From: Actinoplanes sp. NBC_00393
Lineage (GTDB): Bacteria > Actinomycetota > Actinomycetes > Mycobacteriales > Micromonosporaceae
NCBI RefSeq assembly: GCF_036053395.1
Contig: NZ_CP107942.1
Coordinates: 2,446,501-2,510,500, forward strand
Length of the DNA: 64,000 nt
Direction of reading: 5' to 3'
Shown piece after piece: positions 1 through 8,790 of the stretch (positions are counted from its first letter, which is position 1; each line of letters starts with the position of its first letter). The notes beneath the pieces were generated by a model. That model ran no database searches. It saw nothing but the letters and a program-made list of their open reading frames with translations, and was not told the origin of the DNA. Made by a program: the position numbers and the translations under genes.

Positions 1-537
1 CATCCGCTCGGCGATCTCGTCGTTGCTCAGCCCCCGCGCCACCAGCTCGACGACCTCCTGCTCGCGGGCGGTCAGCACCTCGCGCCCGGCCGCCGGGTCA
101 CCGGGTGGCGCACCGGTCACGAACTCGCTGATCAGCGTGCGGGTGACCGTCGGCGCGAGCAGCGCCTCCCCACGGGCCACCACCGCGATGGCCTGCAGCA
201 GCTCGGCCGGGTCGGCGTCCTTGAGCAGGAAACCGCTGGCGCCCGCGCGCAGCGCGTCGAACACGTAGTTGTCCAACTCGTAGTTGGTCAGGATCAGCAC
301 CCGGACCGCCGCCAGCTGCGGGTCGGCACTGATCCGCCGGGTCGCTTCAATCCCATCCAGAACCGGCATCTGTACGTCCATCAGCACCACATCCGGCCGC
401 AGGCGCCGAGTGAGCTCGACCCCGGTCACCCCGTCGGTGGCCTCGCCGACGACCTGCACATCGTCCTCGGCGTCCAGCAGCGCCCGGAACCCGGCCCGCA
501 TCAGCGCCTGGTCGTCGACCAGCAACACCCGGATCAC
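1..537 (-). CDS. NarL/FixJ-family response regulator (3' end outside window)
   Basis: DNA-binding response regulator partner of the kinase at 534-1664. The 179 visible residues contain a complete receiver domain: acidic pair D8/D9, phosphoacceptor D54 in the strand VVLMDVQMP, and the conserved lysine in SGFLLKD. They are followed by the start of a LuxR-type helix-turn-helix (LTAREQEVVELVARGLS). The last HTH helix lies beyond position 1. Start is the GTG at 537, which overlaps the kinase stop as GTGA, so the two genes are translationally coupled. Target genes are unknown; regulators of this class usually control export, lipid or antibiotic-stress genes. Confidence 0.93.
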   Translation of the reverse strand, partial: MIRVLLVDDQALMRAGFRALLDAEDDVQVVGEATDGVTGVELTRRLRPDVVLMDVQMPVLDGIEATRRISADPQLAAVRVLILTNYELDNYVFDALRAGASGFLLKDADPAELLQAIAVVARGEALLAPTVTRTLISEFVTGAPPGDPAAGREVLTAREQEVVELVARGLSNDEIAERM

Positions 538-1664
538 GCCGGGCCGTCCAGCGGGAACGTCGCCCGTACGGTGAACCCGCCCTCGTCGCCGTGATCCGCG
601 TGCAGCGTCCCGCCCAGCCCGGTGACCCGTTCCCGCATGCCGCGCAACCCCACCCCCGGCGTGACCGGCCCACCGGCCGCCGTCTGCCCGTCGTCGCTGA
701 CCGCCACGGTCAGCTCGGTGGGGGAGTAGCCGACGTGGACCTGCGCGATCGCCGGCCCGGCGTGCCGGGTCACATTGGTCAGCGCCTCCTGCACCACCCG
801 GTACCCGGCCTGATCCACCTCGGCCGGCAGCTCCGCGGGCTCCCCGGACACGCGCACCTGCACCGGCACCCCGGCCGCCCGGGTCCGCTCGGCGAGCGAG
901 TCCAGCAGCGCCAGCCCGACCCGGTCCTCCTCGGCGGGGGTACGCAGCACGGTCAGCGTCGCCCGCAGCTCCCGCATCGCGGTGCTGCTCGCCTCCTGGA
1001 TCGCCAGCAGCGCCGCCGACGGCTGGTCACCGTTCTTGCGGTCCAGGTGCACGGCGATCCCGGCCTGCACCTTGATCACCGAGATGCTGTGGGTCAGCGA
1101 GTCGTGCAGGTCCCGGGCGATGCGCAGCCGTTCCTCGCCGGCCCGGCGCAGCGCCATCTCCTCGCGGGTGCGCTCGGCCTCGGCGGCCCGCTGCTCGACC
1201 TGTTCCAGGTAGGCGCGATGCTGGCGGGCGACCAGGCCCGCGACGTTGGCCGCCACGAACCAGCCGACCAGCAGGCTGGTGCGTTCCAGCATCTGCTGAC
1301 CGGGCAGCCCGGGCGGCGCGGCCGACACCTCGGAGATCAGGAACCCGCCGAGATAGACCAGGCTGGCCAGGGCGGCGGCGAGCCGGTGCCCGCGCCAGGC
1401 GGCCAGATAGACCGCGCCGATCACCGGGAACGAGGCGGACACCCCGGCATGCACCCGCACGTGCAGGAGCAGCATGGCCGCGGTCACCACGGCCAGCGCC
1501 GGCACCGGGAACCGCCGGCACAGCGCCAGCGCCGCCGCCATCACCACGATCAGGACGACGTCGAGCAGTCCCACCGCGTCGGCGCCGGGCGCCAGCGCCG
1601 CGTTGCCGAGCAGCAGCACTCCGAGGACGACACCGCCGAGGGCGTAGGGCAGATCGGGACGCAT
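534..1664 (-). CDS. DesK/NarX-type sensor histidine kinase
   Basis: Membrane sensor kinase of 376 residues, upstream of and overlapping its response regulator by 4 bp. Residues 1-145 hold about five hydrophobic segments. They are followed by a helical linker and a HisKA_3 dimerisation domain with phosphoacceptor H187 in RIARDLHDSLTHS, then an HATPase_c domain with the G-box GVGLRGMRERV near the end. The ATG at 1664 was chosen because the protein begins directly with a hydrophobic segment there; the open frame continues far upstream, but only as antisense to the AhpD-like gene. The divergent gene starts at 1809, so 1665-1808 must hold both promoters. Confidence 0.92.
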   Translation of the reverse strand: MRPDLPYALGGVVLGVLLLGNAALAPGADAVGLLDVVLIVVMAAALALCRRFPVPALAVVTAAMLLLHVRVHAGVSASFPVIGAVYLAAWRGHRLAAALASLVYLGGFLISEVSAAPPGLPGQQMLERTSLLVGWFVAANVAGLVARQHRAYLEQVEQRAAEAERTREEMALRRAGEERLRIARDLHDSLTHSISVIKVQAGIAVHLDRKNGDQPSAALLAIQEASSTAMRELRATLTVLRTPAEEDRVGLALLDSLAERTRAAGVPVQVRVSGEPAELPAEVDQAGYRVVQEALTNVTRHAGPAIAQVHVGYSPTELTVAVSDDGQTAAGGPVTPGVGLRGMRERVTGLGGTLHADHGDEGGFTVRATFPLDGPA

Positions 1665-1808
1665 GAGCGAACTGTAGGACGGCCCCGCCCACGGGTCATC
1701 CTGCGCCCGCAGTAGATCCGGCGTACCACTGGCGCGGTATCGGCGCCCGCCGAAGTGTCTCCACCGGCACGACGCTTCCGCGGCCCGGTGCGACCAGCAT
1801 CGACAGTC

Positions 1809-2798
1809 ATGACATACCGCTTCTTCACACCGGTGCCGGCGAAGGCGGCGACCGGCCGCACCGCGCAGGTCTACCGGCAGATGCGCGACGACTTCATCGG
1901 GCCCGCACCCGCCTTCCAGGCGCTGTCCGCGGTTCCGCAGCTGATGGCCGCCACCTGGGCGCTGATGCGCGAATCCCTGCTGGCCGGCGGGGCCGGCCGG
2001 GTGGACCGCGAGGTCGTCGCCTCGGCGGTGTCGCTCGCCAACCGCTGCCGGTTCTGCGTCGACGCGCACGCCACCCTGCTGCACGCGCACGGCGAACACG
2101 AGCTCGCCGAAACCGTCGCCGGTGGCGGCACGCCCGACCGGCCCCGACACGCCGAACTCGTCCACTGGGCCGCCACCAGCCGCACCCCGCGGGCGACCGG
2201 CTGGACCAGCCCGTACGGCCCGCAGCTGACCGGCACCCTGCTCACCTTCCACTTCCTCAACCGCGTGGTGTCCGCCCTGCTCGCCCCGGATCTGCTGCCC
2301 GGCGGCCTGCAACGGCTGCCCGCGGTCCGCAACGTCGGCGGGCGGATCTACGCCCGTGCCGCCCGCCAACCCAAGCGGCCCGGCGACGGTCTGACCCTGC
2401 TCGATCCGGCGACCACGGCGCCACCGGCCTGGGCGGGGGACAGTCCGGTCGGTGTCGCGTACGCCGCTCTGATCGAAGCCGCCGAGGCCGGCGGCGACCT
2501 GCTCAGCGACACCGCCCGCCGGACCCTGACCGCAACCGTCAGCTGGGAGGACGGCCGCCATCCGAGCCGGCCCGACGACTGGGCCACCGACCTGGTCCGC
2601 GACCTGCCCGGCGCCGACCGCGTCGCCACCCGCATCGCGCTGAAAGCCGCGTTCGCGCCCGCCGCGATCAGCCCCGGCGACGTGGGCCTGTGGCGGCTGA
2701 CCCATCCCGGCGACGCCGACCTCGTCCGGCTCGTCGCCTTCGGCGCCATCACCGCCACCGCACACATCGCCCGCGTCCTCGACCCGGCCCATCGATAG
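1809..2798 (+). CDS. Carboxymuconolactone decarboxylase/AhpD-like protein
   Basis: 329-residue protein with an AhpD-type core. The redox/proton-relay motif C80-x2-C83-x3-H87 lies in NRCRFCVDAHATLLHAH, and the two halves look like repeated AhpD helical folds. Members act as peroxidase partners or decarboxylases; the substrate here cannot be read from sequence. It opens an operon: the next gene begins 9 bp downstream and a multicopper oxidase follows with an overlap, which suggests an oxidative or copper-linked role (inference). The start ATG at 1809 has no clear Shine-Dalgarno; an in-frame upstream start at 1755 is possible but would add only Arg/Pro-rich low-complexity sequence. Confidence 0.85.
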   Translation: MTYRFFTPVPAKAATGRTAQVYRQMRDDFIGPAPAFQALSAVPQLMAATWALMRESLLAGGAGRVDREVVASAVSLANRCRFCVDAHATLLHAHGEHELAETVAGGGTPDRPRHAELVHWAATSRTPRATGWTSPYGPQLTGTLLTFHFLNRVVSALLAPDLLPGGLQRLPAVRNVGGRIYARAARQPKRPGDGLTLLDPATTAPPAWAGDSPVGVAYAALIEAAEAGGDLLSDTARRTLTATVSWEDGRHPSRPDDWATDLVRDLPGADRVATRIALKAAFAPAAISPGDVGLWRLTHPGDADLVRLVAFGAITATAHIARVLDPAHR

Positions 2799-2807
2799 GA
2801 GACCACC

Positions 2808-3236
2808 ATGCGCAGACTCTTCGTGATCGTCAGCGGCGTGCTGCTGGCCGCGTTCGCACTGCAGTTCGTGTTCGCCGCCGTCGGCGCGTTCACCGAGCCC
2901 GGCGGCGACGACTCCTACGCGCTGCACAGCATCACCGGGATGGCCATCATTCCGGCCCTGTGCCTGCTCACCATCCTGTGCGCAGTCCTCGCCCGGGCGC
3001 CCGGCCGGGTCGTCGGCCTCACCGTCCTGCCGCTCGGCCTGGTCATCCTGCAGGCGCTGATCGCCATGCTGGCCGGCGCGTTCACCGACGCCTCCGGCGC
3101 CAGCACCCCGGTCAGCCTCACCATCGGCGGGCTGCATGCTGTCAACGGCATCATCGCCGTGCACGTCGTGGTCGGCGTCATGCGGGCCGCTAAGATGCTG
3201 GCGGACGACGTTCCGGTACCCCAGGGTGTGGCATGA
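2808..3236 (+). CDS. Small four-helix membrane protein (DUF6220-like)
   Basis: 142-residue integral membrane protein with four predicted transmembrane segments (about residues 4-27, 44-63, 68-92 and 108-128) and a short cytoplasmic tail. It resembles the DUF6220 family of actinobacterial membrane proteins, whose function is not established. Start ATG follows AGGAGACCACC, a good ribosome-binding site. Its stop overlaps the ATG of the multicopper oxidase (ATGA), so the two are very likely co-translated. A role in the membrane or heme/copper environment of the oxidase is inference from context. Confidence 0.8.
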   Translation: MRRLFVIVSGVLLAAFALQFVFAAVGAFTEPGGDDSYALHSITGMAIIPALCLLTILCAVLARAPGRVVGLTVLPLGLVILQALIAMLAGAFTDASGASTPVSLTIGGLHAVNGIIAVHVVVGVMRAAKMLADDVPVPQGVA

Positions 3237-4900
3237 CCACCGGCTCGGTGCTCGCCCTCGACCTGGTCATCGCGGTTCTCGCGGCCGCCGGCTGGCTGGG
3301 CGCCGGCGCCGCGGCGGCAGCCGGGCGCCGCCGCATCGCGCTGGGCATCAGTCTGGGCGCGCTGGCCTTCACGCTGGCGCGGGCAGTAACCACGGTGGTG
3401 CTGGCGCGCGCCGGCTGGTGGTTCGCGGCCGAGAAGGTGGTCATCGCGGCGCCGCTGGCGCTGGCCGCGCTGCTCGCGATGGTCCGGCCGCAGCCGGTTG
3501 CGCTTTTCTTCGCGGGGTACGCGCAGACGGCCGCTCTCCTAGTGACGCTGCTGCACGGCTACCCGCTGTCCGCCGGCGTCATCGTGCTCACCGTCGCCGG
3601 GGTAGCCGCGGCCACCGCGGTCACCTGGCGTTTCCTCAGTCCACGCCGTCCGCGCAGGCTGTCCCGGGCGATCACCGCGGTGACTCTCGGTGCACTGGTG
3701 ACCGGCACCGGTCTGGCCGCAGCAACGGGGGGCGCTTCACCCGTACCCCACACTCATCAAGCCGGCGCCGAGCCCACCTTGGGCGAACCGACCAAGCGCT
3801 TCACCCTGACGGCTGGTGCGCGCGATGACGGTGCCTGGGCGTTCAACGGGCAGGTGCCCGGGCCGCAGCTCACGGCGACCGTGGGTGACGTCCTGGAGAT
3901 CACGTTGCGCAACCGCGACATCGATCGGGGCGTCACCCTGCACTGGCACGGCTACGACGTGCCGAACAGCCAGGACGGGGTGCCCGGCATCACCCAGGAC
4001 GTGGTGCGGCCGGGGCAGGAGTTCGTCTACCGGTTCCGCGCGGACCAGGCCGGCAGCTACTGGTACCACACCCACTCGGCCTCCGACCTCGGCGTCCGCA
4101 AAGGCCTGTACGGCGTGCTCGTCGTGCATCCGTCCGCACCGGCCGGCCTCGACGTGGCCCTCACCTTCGGCGGCGAGCCGGTGAGCGCGTCAGTCGCGGA
4201 GGGCACGCCGGTCCGGTTGCGGCTGATCAACACCGACAACAGCACCCATCGGTACGCCCTGGCCGGCACCCCGTTCCGCGTCGCCGCGATCGACGGGTAC
4301 GACCTGCGCGCCCCGGCCCCACTGCAGGACACCGCGGTGCTGATCCCCGCCGGCGGCCGCTACGACCTGACGTTCAGGGCGCCGTCTCGTCCGGTGGCCC
4401 TGACCGTGGACAACCGGGTGGCCTGGTCGACCGGCCCGGCGCCGCCCGCTCCTCCCGGCCGGCCGGTGCTGGACCCGCTCACCTACGGCGCTGCCGGTCC
4501 GGCCGCATTCACCCGCTATGACCAGCAGTTCACCCTGGTGCTGGACCGCGGCCTCGACCTGAAAGGCCTGCTCCCGCGCTGGGCCCACACGGTCAACGGC
4601 GCCGCCGACCCGGACATCCCCACCCAGGTGGTCCGCCGCGGCGACATCGTCAAGTTCACCATCGTCAACCGCTCCCTGGAGGTCCACCCGTGGCACCTGC
4701 ACGGCCATCATGTGCTCGTGCTCTCCCGCGACGGGCAGCGGTCAACCGGCAGTCCGCTGTGGCTGGACTCCTTCGACGTACGCCCGGGGGAGGTGTGGGA
4801 GGTCGCCTTCCACGCCGACAACCCCGGCATGTGGGCCAACCACTGCCACAACCTGCCCCACGCCGACCAGGGCATGACCCTCCACCTGATGTACGCCTGA
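3233..4900 (+). CDS. Membrane-anchored multicopper oxidase
   Basis: 555-residue protein fusing an N-terminal membrane domain (about five helices, residues 5-165) to an exported multicopper oxidase. All copper ligands are visible: HWHG (H237, H239), YHTH (H279, H281), the HPWHLHGH block near residue 485, and the C-terminal HCH-x3-H-x4-M block (H537, C538, H539, H543, M548) with the type-1 copper Cys, His and Met. The enzyme should oxidise phenols, metals or copper(I) with reduction of oxygen to water on the outer face of the membrane. Most bacterial multicopper oxidases carry a Tat signal instead of a polytopic anchor, so this fusion is uncommon. It is last in the operon. Confidence 0.92.
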   Translation: MTTGSVLALDLVIAVLAAAGWLGAGAAAAAGRRRIALGISLGALAFTLARAVTTVVLARAGWWFAAEKVVIAAPLALAALLAMVRPQPVALFFAGYAQTAALLVTLLHGYPLSAGVIVLTVAGVAAATAVTWRFLSPRRPRRLSRAITAVTLGALVTGTGLAAATGGASPVPHTHQAGAEPTLGEPTKRFTLTAGARDDGAWAFNGQVPGPQLTATVGDVLEITLRNRDIDRGVTLHWHGYDVPNSQDGVPGITQDVVRPGQEFVYRFRADQAGSYWYHTHSASDLGVRKGLYGVLVVHPSAPAGLDVALTFGGEPVSASVAEGTPVRLRLINTDNSTHRYALAGTPFRVAAIDGYDLRAPAPLQDTAVLIPAGGRYDLTFRAPSRPVALTVDNRVAWSTGPAPPAPPGRPVLDPLTYGAAGPAAFTRYDQQFTLVLDRGLDLKGLLPRWAHTVNGAADPDIPTQVVRRGDIVKFTIVNRSLEVHPWHLHGHHVLVLSRDGQRSTGSPLWLDSFDVRPGEVWEVAFHADNPGMWANHCHNLPHADQGMTLHLMYA

Positions 4901-5691
4901 GGCCACGCCCCTGCCACCTCTCCTCCACTCTTGATCCTTGGCGTGTCCACAGGGGAGCGACATCCCCGAGCGTGATCGCCGCCGCGACCCCTGCCTGACA
5001 CCGGGCGGCATCGCCGCGGCGGCCGAGCCCGACTCGGCGGAGAAGCTGCCTACGGCAAGGTGACGCTCTGGGGCAACAGCTAGACCAACAAGAACACCTT
5101 TCTCAGAACCGAGACCGGTCGCTGACCCGTCGAGCACGGCGGACCTCGACCCCACGGTAACGACCCACCCGCCCGGCCGCGCCGATCGCCACCCACCTGC
5201 CCGGCCGTGCCGATCGCCGCCGGCCCGCCCGGCCCGCCGATCGCGCCGGCCCGCCGGCCGTGCCGCCCGGCTGCGGCGCGGCAAGGCGCTGCCGGCCGGA
5301 ATGCCCTTTGGCCTGGCTGACGCCCAGCGCTGCTTCCTGCCGGTTGAAGCAGCCCTGGTGGTCAGCTGGGTGGTCTAGCTGTCGCTCAGTGCTGTCTCGT
5401 GCCGGTTGTGGCAGTGCTGGTGGTCAGCTGGGTGGTCTCGGCTGTCGCGGAGTGGCGTTTCCAGCCCGCGGAAGCAGCGCTGGTGGTCAGCCGGGGTTGC
5501 CCGGCTGGCGTTCCGCGTTGCTTGCGCGGTCGCCAAAGGCGTTGTCGGCCGGACGGGTCCGGCGCGAGGCGGGGGGCAAGCTGAGTTACCGGCGTGCGCC
5601 ATGGCCGGGGAGGCGAGCCGCCGTTCATGGGTGCTACGACGGCTCGGTTGCTGGTGTGGGGACGGCTGAGCTGGCGGGGGAGCGGCCGCTG
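4901..5691. other. Gene-free interval with repeats
   Basis: About 790 bp between convergent genes. Open frames here run on several strands at once and lack family resemblance or consistent start signals, so I call no gene. Positions 5160-5270 hold imperfect copies of a roughly 30-bp GC-rich unit built on CCCGGCCGTGCCGATCGCC. Positions about 5322-5515 hold three copies of a 62-63 bp unit, entered separately. No terminator with a T-tract was found. Confidence 0.6.
5322..5515. repeat. Three imperfect 62-63 bp tandem repeats
   Basis: The core TGGTCAGCTGGGTGGTCT or a close variant recurs at 5359, 5421 and 5484, giving spacings of 62 and 63 bp. Each copy is preceded by GCCGGTTG or a relative and followed by GCTGTCGC-like sequence. 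The third copy is the most diverged. The array is intergenic and near the 3' end of the LacI-family gene. Confidence 0.8.
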
Positions 5692-6654
5692 TCAGCTGGA
5701 GCCGCGCACTGTCAGGGAGGTTGGCAGCCGGGCCGGGGCCGGCAGGCCGGGGTCCAGCAGGTGGTGCACCGCGGACGCTGCCTCGTCCTCGACCGGCATG
5801 TAGACCGAGGACAGGTCCGCGGCCTCGGCCAAGGCGCTGCCGTCGAAGCCGACCACCGCGACGTCGTCCGGGACCCGTCGGCCTGCCTCGCGCAACGCCT
5901 GCAGCACGCCCATCGCGGTCACGTCGCAGGCCGCGAACACCGCGTCCAGACCCGGCTCCCGGGCCAGCAGCTGCTTGGTGGCCGCATAGGCCGTGGCCCG
6001 GGTGAAGTCACCGTCCACCGCGGTCACGGCCTGCGCGACACCGGCCATCACCCGCAGGAAGCCGGCCCGGCGTTCCTGCGCGCACGGCGTCGGCGGGCCG
6101 AACACCGCGCCGATGCGGCGCCGGCCGGTCGTGACCAGGTGCAGGGCGGCCTGGTAGCCGCCGCCGTCGTTGTCCGGGGCGACGAAAGCCACCCCGGGCG
6201 CCGAGCGGCCCAGCGACACCGTCCGCGTACGCCGCGCGTAGGCAGCGCTCGCCGCACCCGGCATGTTGATCAGTAGTCGCCCGAACGGCGGGTCCGTGTC
6301 GCCGGCCGGCGGTTCCGGAACCCGGCGTACGTCCAGCGAGATCTCCTGCCCACCCAGCGTCCGCATCGCGCCGGTCAGCACCCGCCCGTAGAACGGCTTC
6401 GCGCTCATCGCCGCCGGATCCGCGTCGACGATCAGCACCTCGATGCGCTCACGCCGGCCCGCGCCGCCCCGGCCGGTCGCCAGCGCCCGGGCCACCGCGT
6501 GCGGTTCGAACCCGAGCCGGGCCGCCACCGCGCGCACATGCTCCCGTACGGTCTCCGAAGTGCCGTACGCGCCGTTGATCGCGCGGGACGCGGTGGCCCG
6601 CGACACGCCGGCCACCCGGGCGACGTCGGCGAGGGTGGGACGCCGTTGATCCAT
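5692..6654 (-). CDS. LacI-family transcriptional regulator
   Basis: 320-residue regulator. Residues 6-26 form the LacI helix-turn-helix (TLADVARVAGVSRATASRA) followed by a hinge. The rest is a periplasmic-binding-protein-like effector domain ending in the typical YMPVEDEAASAVHHLLD region. The effector, probably a sugar, cannot be assigned. ATG at 6654 was chosen because it places the HTH at the expected distance. The divergent hypothetical gene starts 33 bp away at 6688, so this regulator may control it and itself (inference). The open frame extends further upstream only as antisense to that gene. Confidence 0.9.
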   Translation of the reverse strand: MDQRRPTLADVARVAGVSRATASRAINGAYGTSETVREHVRAVAARLGFEPHAVARALATGRGGAGRRERIEVLIVDADPAAMSAKPFYGRVLTGAMRTLGGQEISLDVRRVPEPPAGDTDPPFGRLLINMPGAASAAYARRTRTVSLGRSAPGVAFVAPDNDGGGYQAALHLVTTGRRRIGAVFGPPTPCAQERRAGFLRVMAGVAQAVTAVDGDFTRATAYAATKQLLAREPGLDAVFAACDVTAMGVLQALREAGRRVPDDVAVVGFDGSALAEAADLSSVYMPVEDEAASAVHHLLDPGLPAPARLPTSLTVRGSS

Positions 6655-6687
6655 GACCTTGACGATATCGCTGATGGGGAGCACGTG

Positions 6688-7209
6688 ATGCCGGCGCTGT
6701 ACGACGATCTGATCAGCACCGCCTACGGCCAGTTCTACGTCACCAGCGATTTCGACGACGAGCCCGACCCGACTGAGGCGTTCCCCGGCCAGGCCAACGG
6801 TTTGTGCGGCGCCCAGGTGCCCGGCGGGCTGTTCCTGGTCACCGGCCGCCACGACGGAAAGGTGCAGCTGCGGGTGGAGCTGCGTGACGGCCCGCCGCCG
6901 GAGGACGGGTGGGAGGAGATCGTCGAGGTGTCGTTCACCCCGGTCAGCGACGAGGTAACCCTGATGACCTGGCACGTGGACGAGTACCCGCTGCCCGGCC
7001 TGCAGGCGGGAGTGGCGTACCGGGTCCGCTACTGCGCCCGCGGCATGGACGAGGCGACTGGCTACCACGGCCCGCGTGAGGGTGTGGAACCCATCGATCA
7101 CTACTTGCTGGCGTTCTGGCCGGCCCCGCCCGAAGCGGACCGCGTCGTCCGCCGCACCAGCCGCGCCGCCGCCTACTGGCACGACGAGGGCTTCACCCGC
7201 TCCACCTGA
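6688..7209 (+). CDS. Hypothetical protein, 173 aa
   Basis: Soluble, acidic protein rich in beta-strand-like segments, with no signal peptide or membrane segment and no recognised domain. Codon third positions are strongly GC, as in its neighbours, supporting a real gene. Start ATG at 6688 follows GGGGAG at a suitable distance; a GTG lies directly before it at 6685. It diverges from the LacI regulator and converges with the hydrolase gene, separated by a single base from the latter's stop. Confidence 0.75.
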   Translation: MPALYDDLISTAYGQFYVTSDFDDEPDPTEAFPGQANGLCGAQVPGGLFLVTGRHDGKVQLRVELRDGPPPEDGWEEIVEVSFTPVSDEVTLMTWHVDEYPLPGLQAGVAYRVRYCARGMDEATGYHGPREGVEPIDHYLLAFWPAPPEADRVVRRTSRAAAYWHDEGFTRST

Positions 7210-7210
7210 C

Positions 7211-8458
7211 CTACTGCAGCAGATAGTCGATCTGCTGGCGCAGGAAGCTCGGGTCGAGCAGTTCGAAGTGGCCGGACCGGGACCAGCCGAAGTTGTTCGG
7301 GCTCAGTCCGAAGTCGAAGGCCTTGTCCCGCAACTCCATCAGCAGGTCCTTCTCGCCCAGCGACAGCAGCACGAAGATTCCGCTGCATATCTTGGTCAGT
7401 TGCGTGAGGTACTCGACGAATTGCTCGACACCGTCCTGGTCCTCCCACACCTTACGGATGTCCTGCGCGTGCCGGCGTACCTGGTCCATGTCCTTGTTGG
7501 CTGCCTTGAAGACGTAGGAGCACAGGTAGCGCAGCTCCTCGATGCTGGTCGCCGATGTCAGCAGGTCCTTGAATTGCTGCAAAGGCTGGTCCACGTCGAC
7601 ATCGGCGATTCTCTTCGAGATCACCATGGTGTCCCGATTGATGTTGGGATCGAGCAGCAGCACCCGGTGGATCTGCAGGTCCCGGAGAACGTCACCGGCC
7701 AGCTTGGAGAGCATGAGGATGATGTCGGCGCCGACCGAGAAGCCGACCAGCGAGATGCGCTTTCCCGGATGTTGCGCCTGAAGGTGGCGAATGGCCCGGG
7801 CGAACAACTGGGCGTGCGACTCGAGGGAGATCGGCGAGTATTCCTCGTCGTCCTTGTCGTCGGGGTTGAAGCCGTACAGAGTCAGGGCCACGGCGTTGTA
7901 CTGGGTCTCGGCGAGATAGGCCCGGAAGTCCGTCGCGTCCAGCCCGAGCCCGTGCACGAGCACGACCAGTTCGTCGGATTCGCGTTTGGCCTCGAGGTAG
8001 TGCAGCACGCCGTGGCCGGGTGTGTGCTCCCCGGTTCCGAGCATGCGCAGTGTGTCCGGCGACAGCTGGATGACGCCCTCGGTCACCCCGGTCAGCTGCT
8101 TGCGCCGCAGCAGCGCCCAGTAGATACCGAGGCTGGACAGCCCGGTGACGGCCGCGGCGGCGACCGGGGCCACCCCGGATGCCGGCGCCGCCATCAGCCA
8201 GCCGGCGGCCGCCCCGAGCAGCACGCCCAGGGCGCCGGCGATGAAAGCGAATCGGCCGGGCAGCCGCCGGTCAGCGGCGTGAGCATCGGTACGCCCGGCG
8301 AGCCCGTCCGAGCGCAGCGCGTGCTTCACCTCCCCGGCGACGACCCGCGCCTGACTGTCCAGGTGCTCGCGGTCACCGTCGGGATATGCCCGTCTCAACA
8401 GGTCCCGGCTCAGCCTCCGGAAGCTGCCCGGGGAGCCGGAGTGTCGTTCCGACGTCAT
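7211..8458 (-). CDS. Membrane-anchored alpha/beta hydrolase-like protein
   Basis: 415 residues: an N-terminal soluble part, two hydrophobic segments at roughly residues 80-130, then an alpha/beta-hydrolase domain. Visible are an HGLG oxyanion turn (LVVLVHGLGLD) and a nucleophile elbow GFSVG in RISLVGFSVGADI; an Asp in LLLDPN and the His in RSGHFELL are candidates for the remaining catalytic residues. Substrate is unknown. Start ATG at 8458 has GGAGG 8 bases upstream and lies 5 bp after the preceding stop. It is the last gene of a three-gene operon with 8464-8790 and 8783-9187. Several codons are less GC-biased than average for this window. Confidence 0.8.
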   Translation of the reverse strand: MTSERHSGSPGSFRRLSRDLLRRAYPDGDREHLDSQARVVAGEVKHALRSDGLAGRTDAHAADRRLPGRFAFIAGALGVLLGAAAGWLMAAPASGVAPVAAAAVTGLSSLGIYWALLRRKQLTGVTEGVIQLSPDTLRMLGTGEHTPGHGVLHYLEAKRESDELVVLVHGLGLDATDFRAYLAETQYNAVALTLYGFNPDDKDDEEYSPISLESHAQLFARAIRHLQAQHPGKRISLVGFSVGADIILMLSKLAGDVLRDLQIHRVLLLDPNINRDTMVISKRIADVDVDQPLQQFKDLLTSATSIEELRYLCSYVFKAANKDMDQVRRHAQDIRKVWEDQDGVEQFVEYLTQLTKICSGIFVLLSLGEKDLLMELRDKAFDFGLSPNNFGWSRSGHFELLDPSFLRQQIDYLLQ

Positions 8459-8463
8459 GCGTT

Positions 8464-8790
8464 TCACCTCCGCCACCAACTCCAGGGCCGAATCCACCGT
8501 CTGCGCGTCGGTGCGAAGACGCATTCCGGGCACCGTTCGCGCAGATCGGTGCGTTCGAGCAGGGTCACCGTCGCGGCGACCGCTTGATAAATCGCCCGGC
8601 GCCGCGTCGCATTGGCGTCCACGGCGTCGGTGTTGAGCACTTTGGACACCAGGATCTCCCAGTGCTCCTCTGCTGTTTTCCATTCTTCGTCGTGCAGCTT
8701 CACGAAGCGTTCGACGAAGTCGTTCGGTACGTTGAAATTGGCGGTCCGGCGGCTCAGATGCGCCAATCTCGGGATCATCGCGCTATTCAT
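8464..8790 (-). CDS. Hypothetical protein, 108 aa, CxxC motif near C-terminus
   Basis: Small soluble protein, mostly helical, with a basic Trp/Arg-rich tail and a single cysteine pair region (ERCPECVF). No family recognised. Start ATG at 8790 follows GAGGA and overlaps the upstream gene's TAG by 8 bp, indicating coupling; an internal ATG at 8778 is an alternative. It sits between a small membrane protein and a membrane-anchored hydrolase, so the three probably work together (inference). Confidence 0.72.
   Translation of the reverse strand: MNSAMIPRLAHLSRRTANFNVPNDFVERFVKLHDEEWKTAEEHWEILVSKVLNTDAVDANATRRRAIYQAVAATVTLLERTDLRERCPECVFAPTRRRWIRPWSWWRR

Noticed and set aside
1665..3164. Long minus-strand open frame continuing upstream of the first sensor kinase
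   Set aside because: Antisense to the AhpD-like and DUF6220-like genes; Gly/Gln/Asp-rich low-complexity product typical of GC-rich shadow frames.
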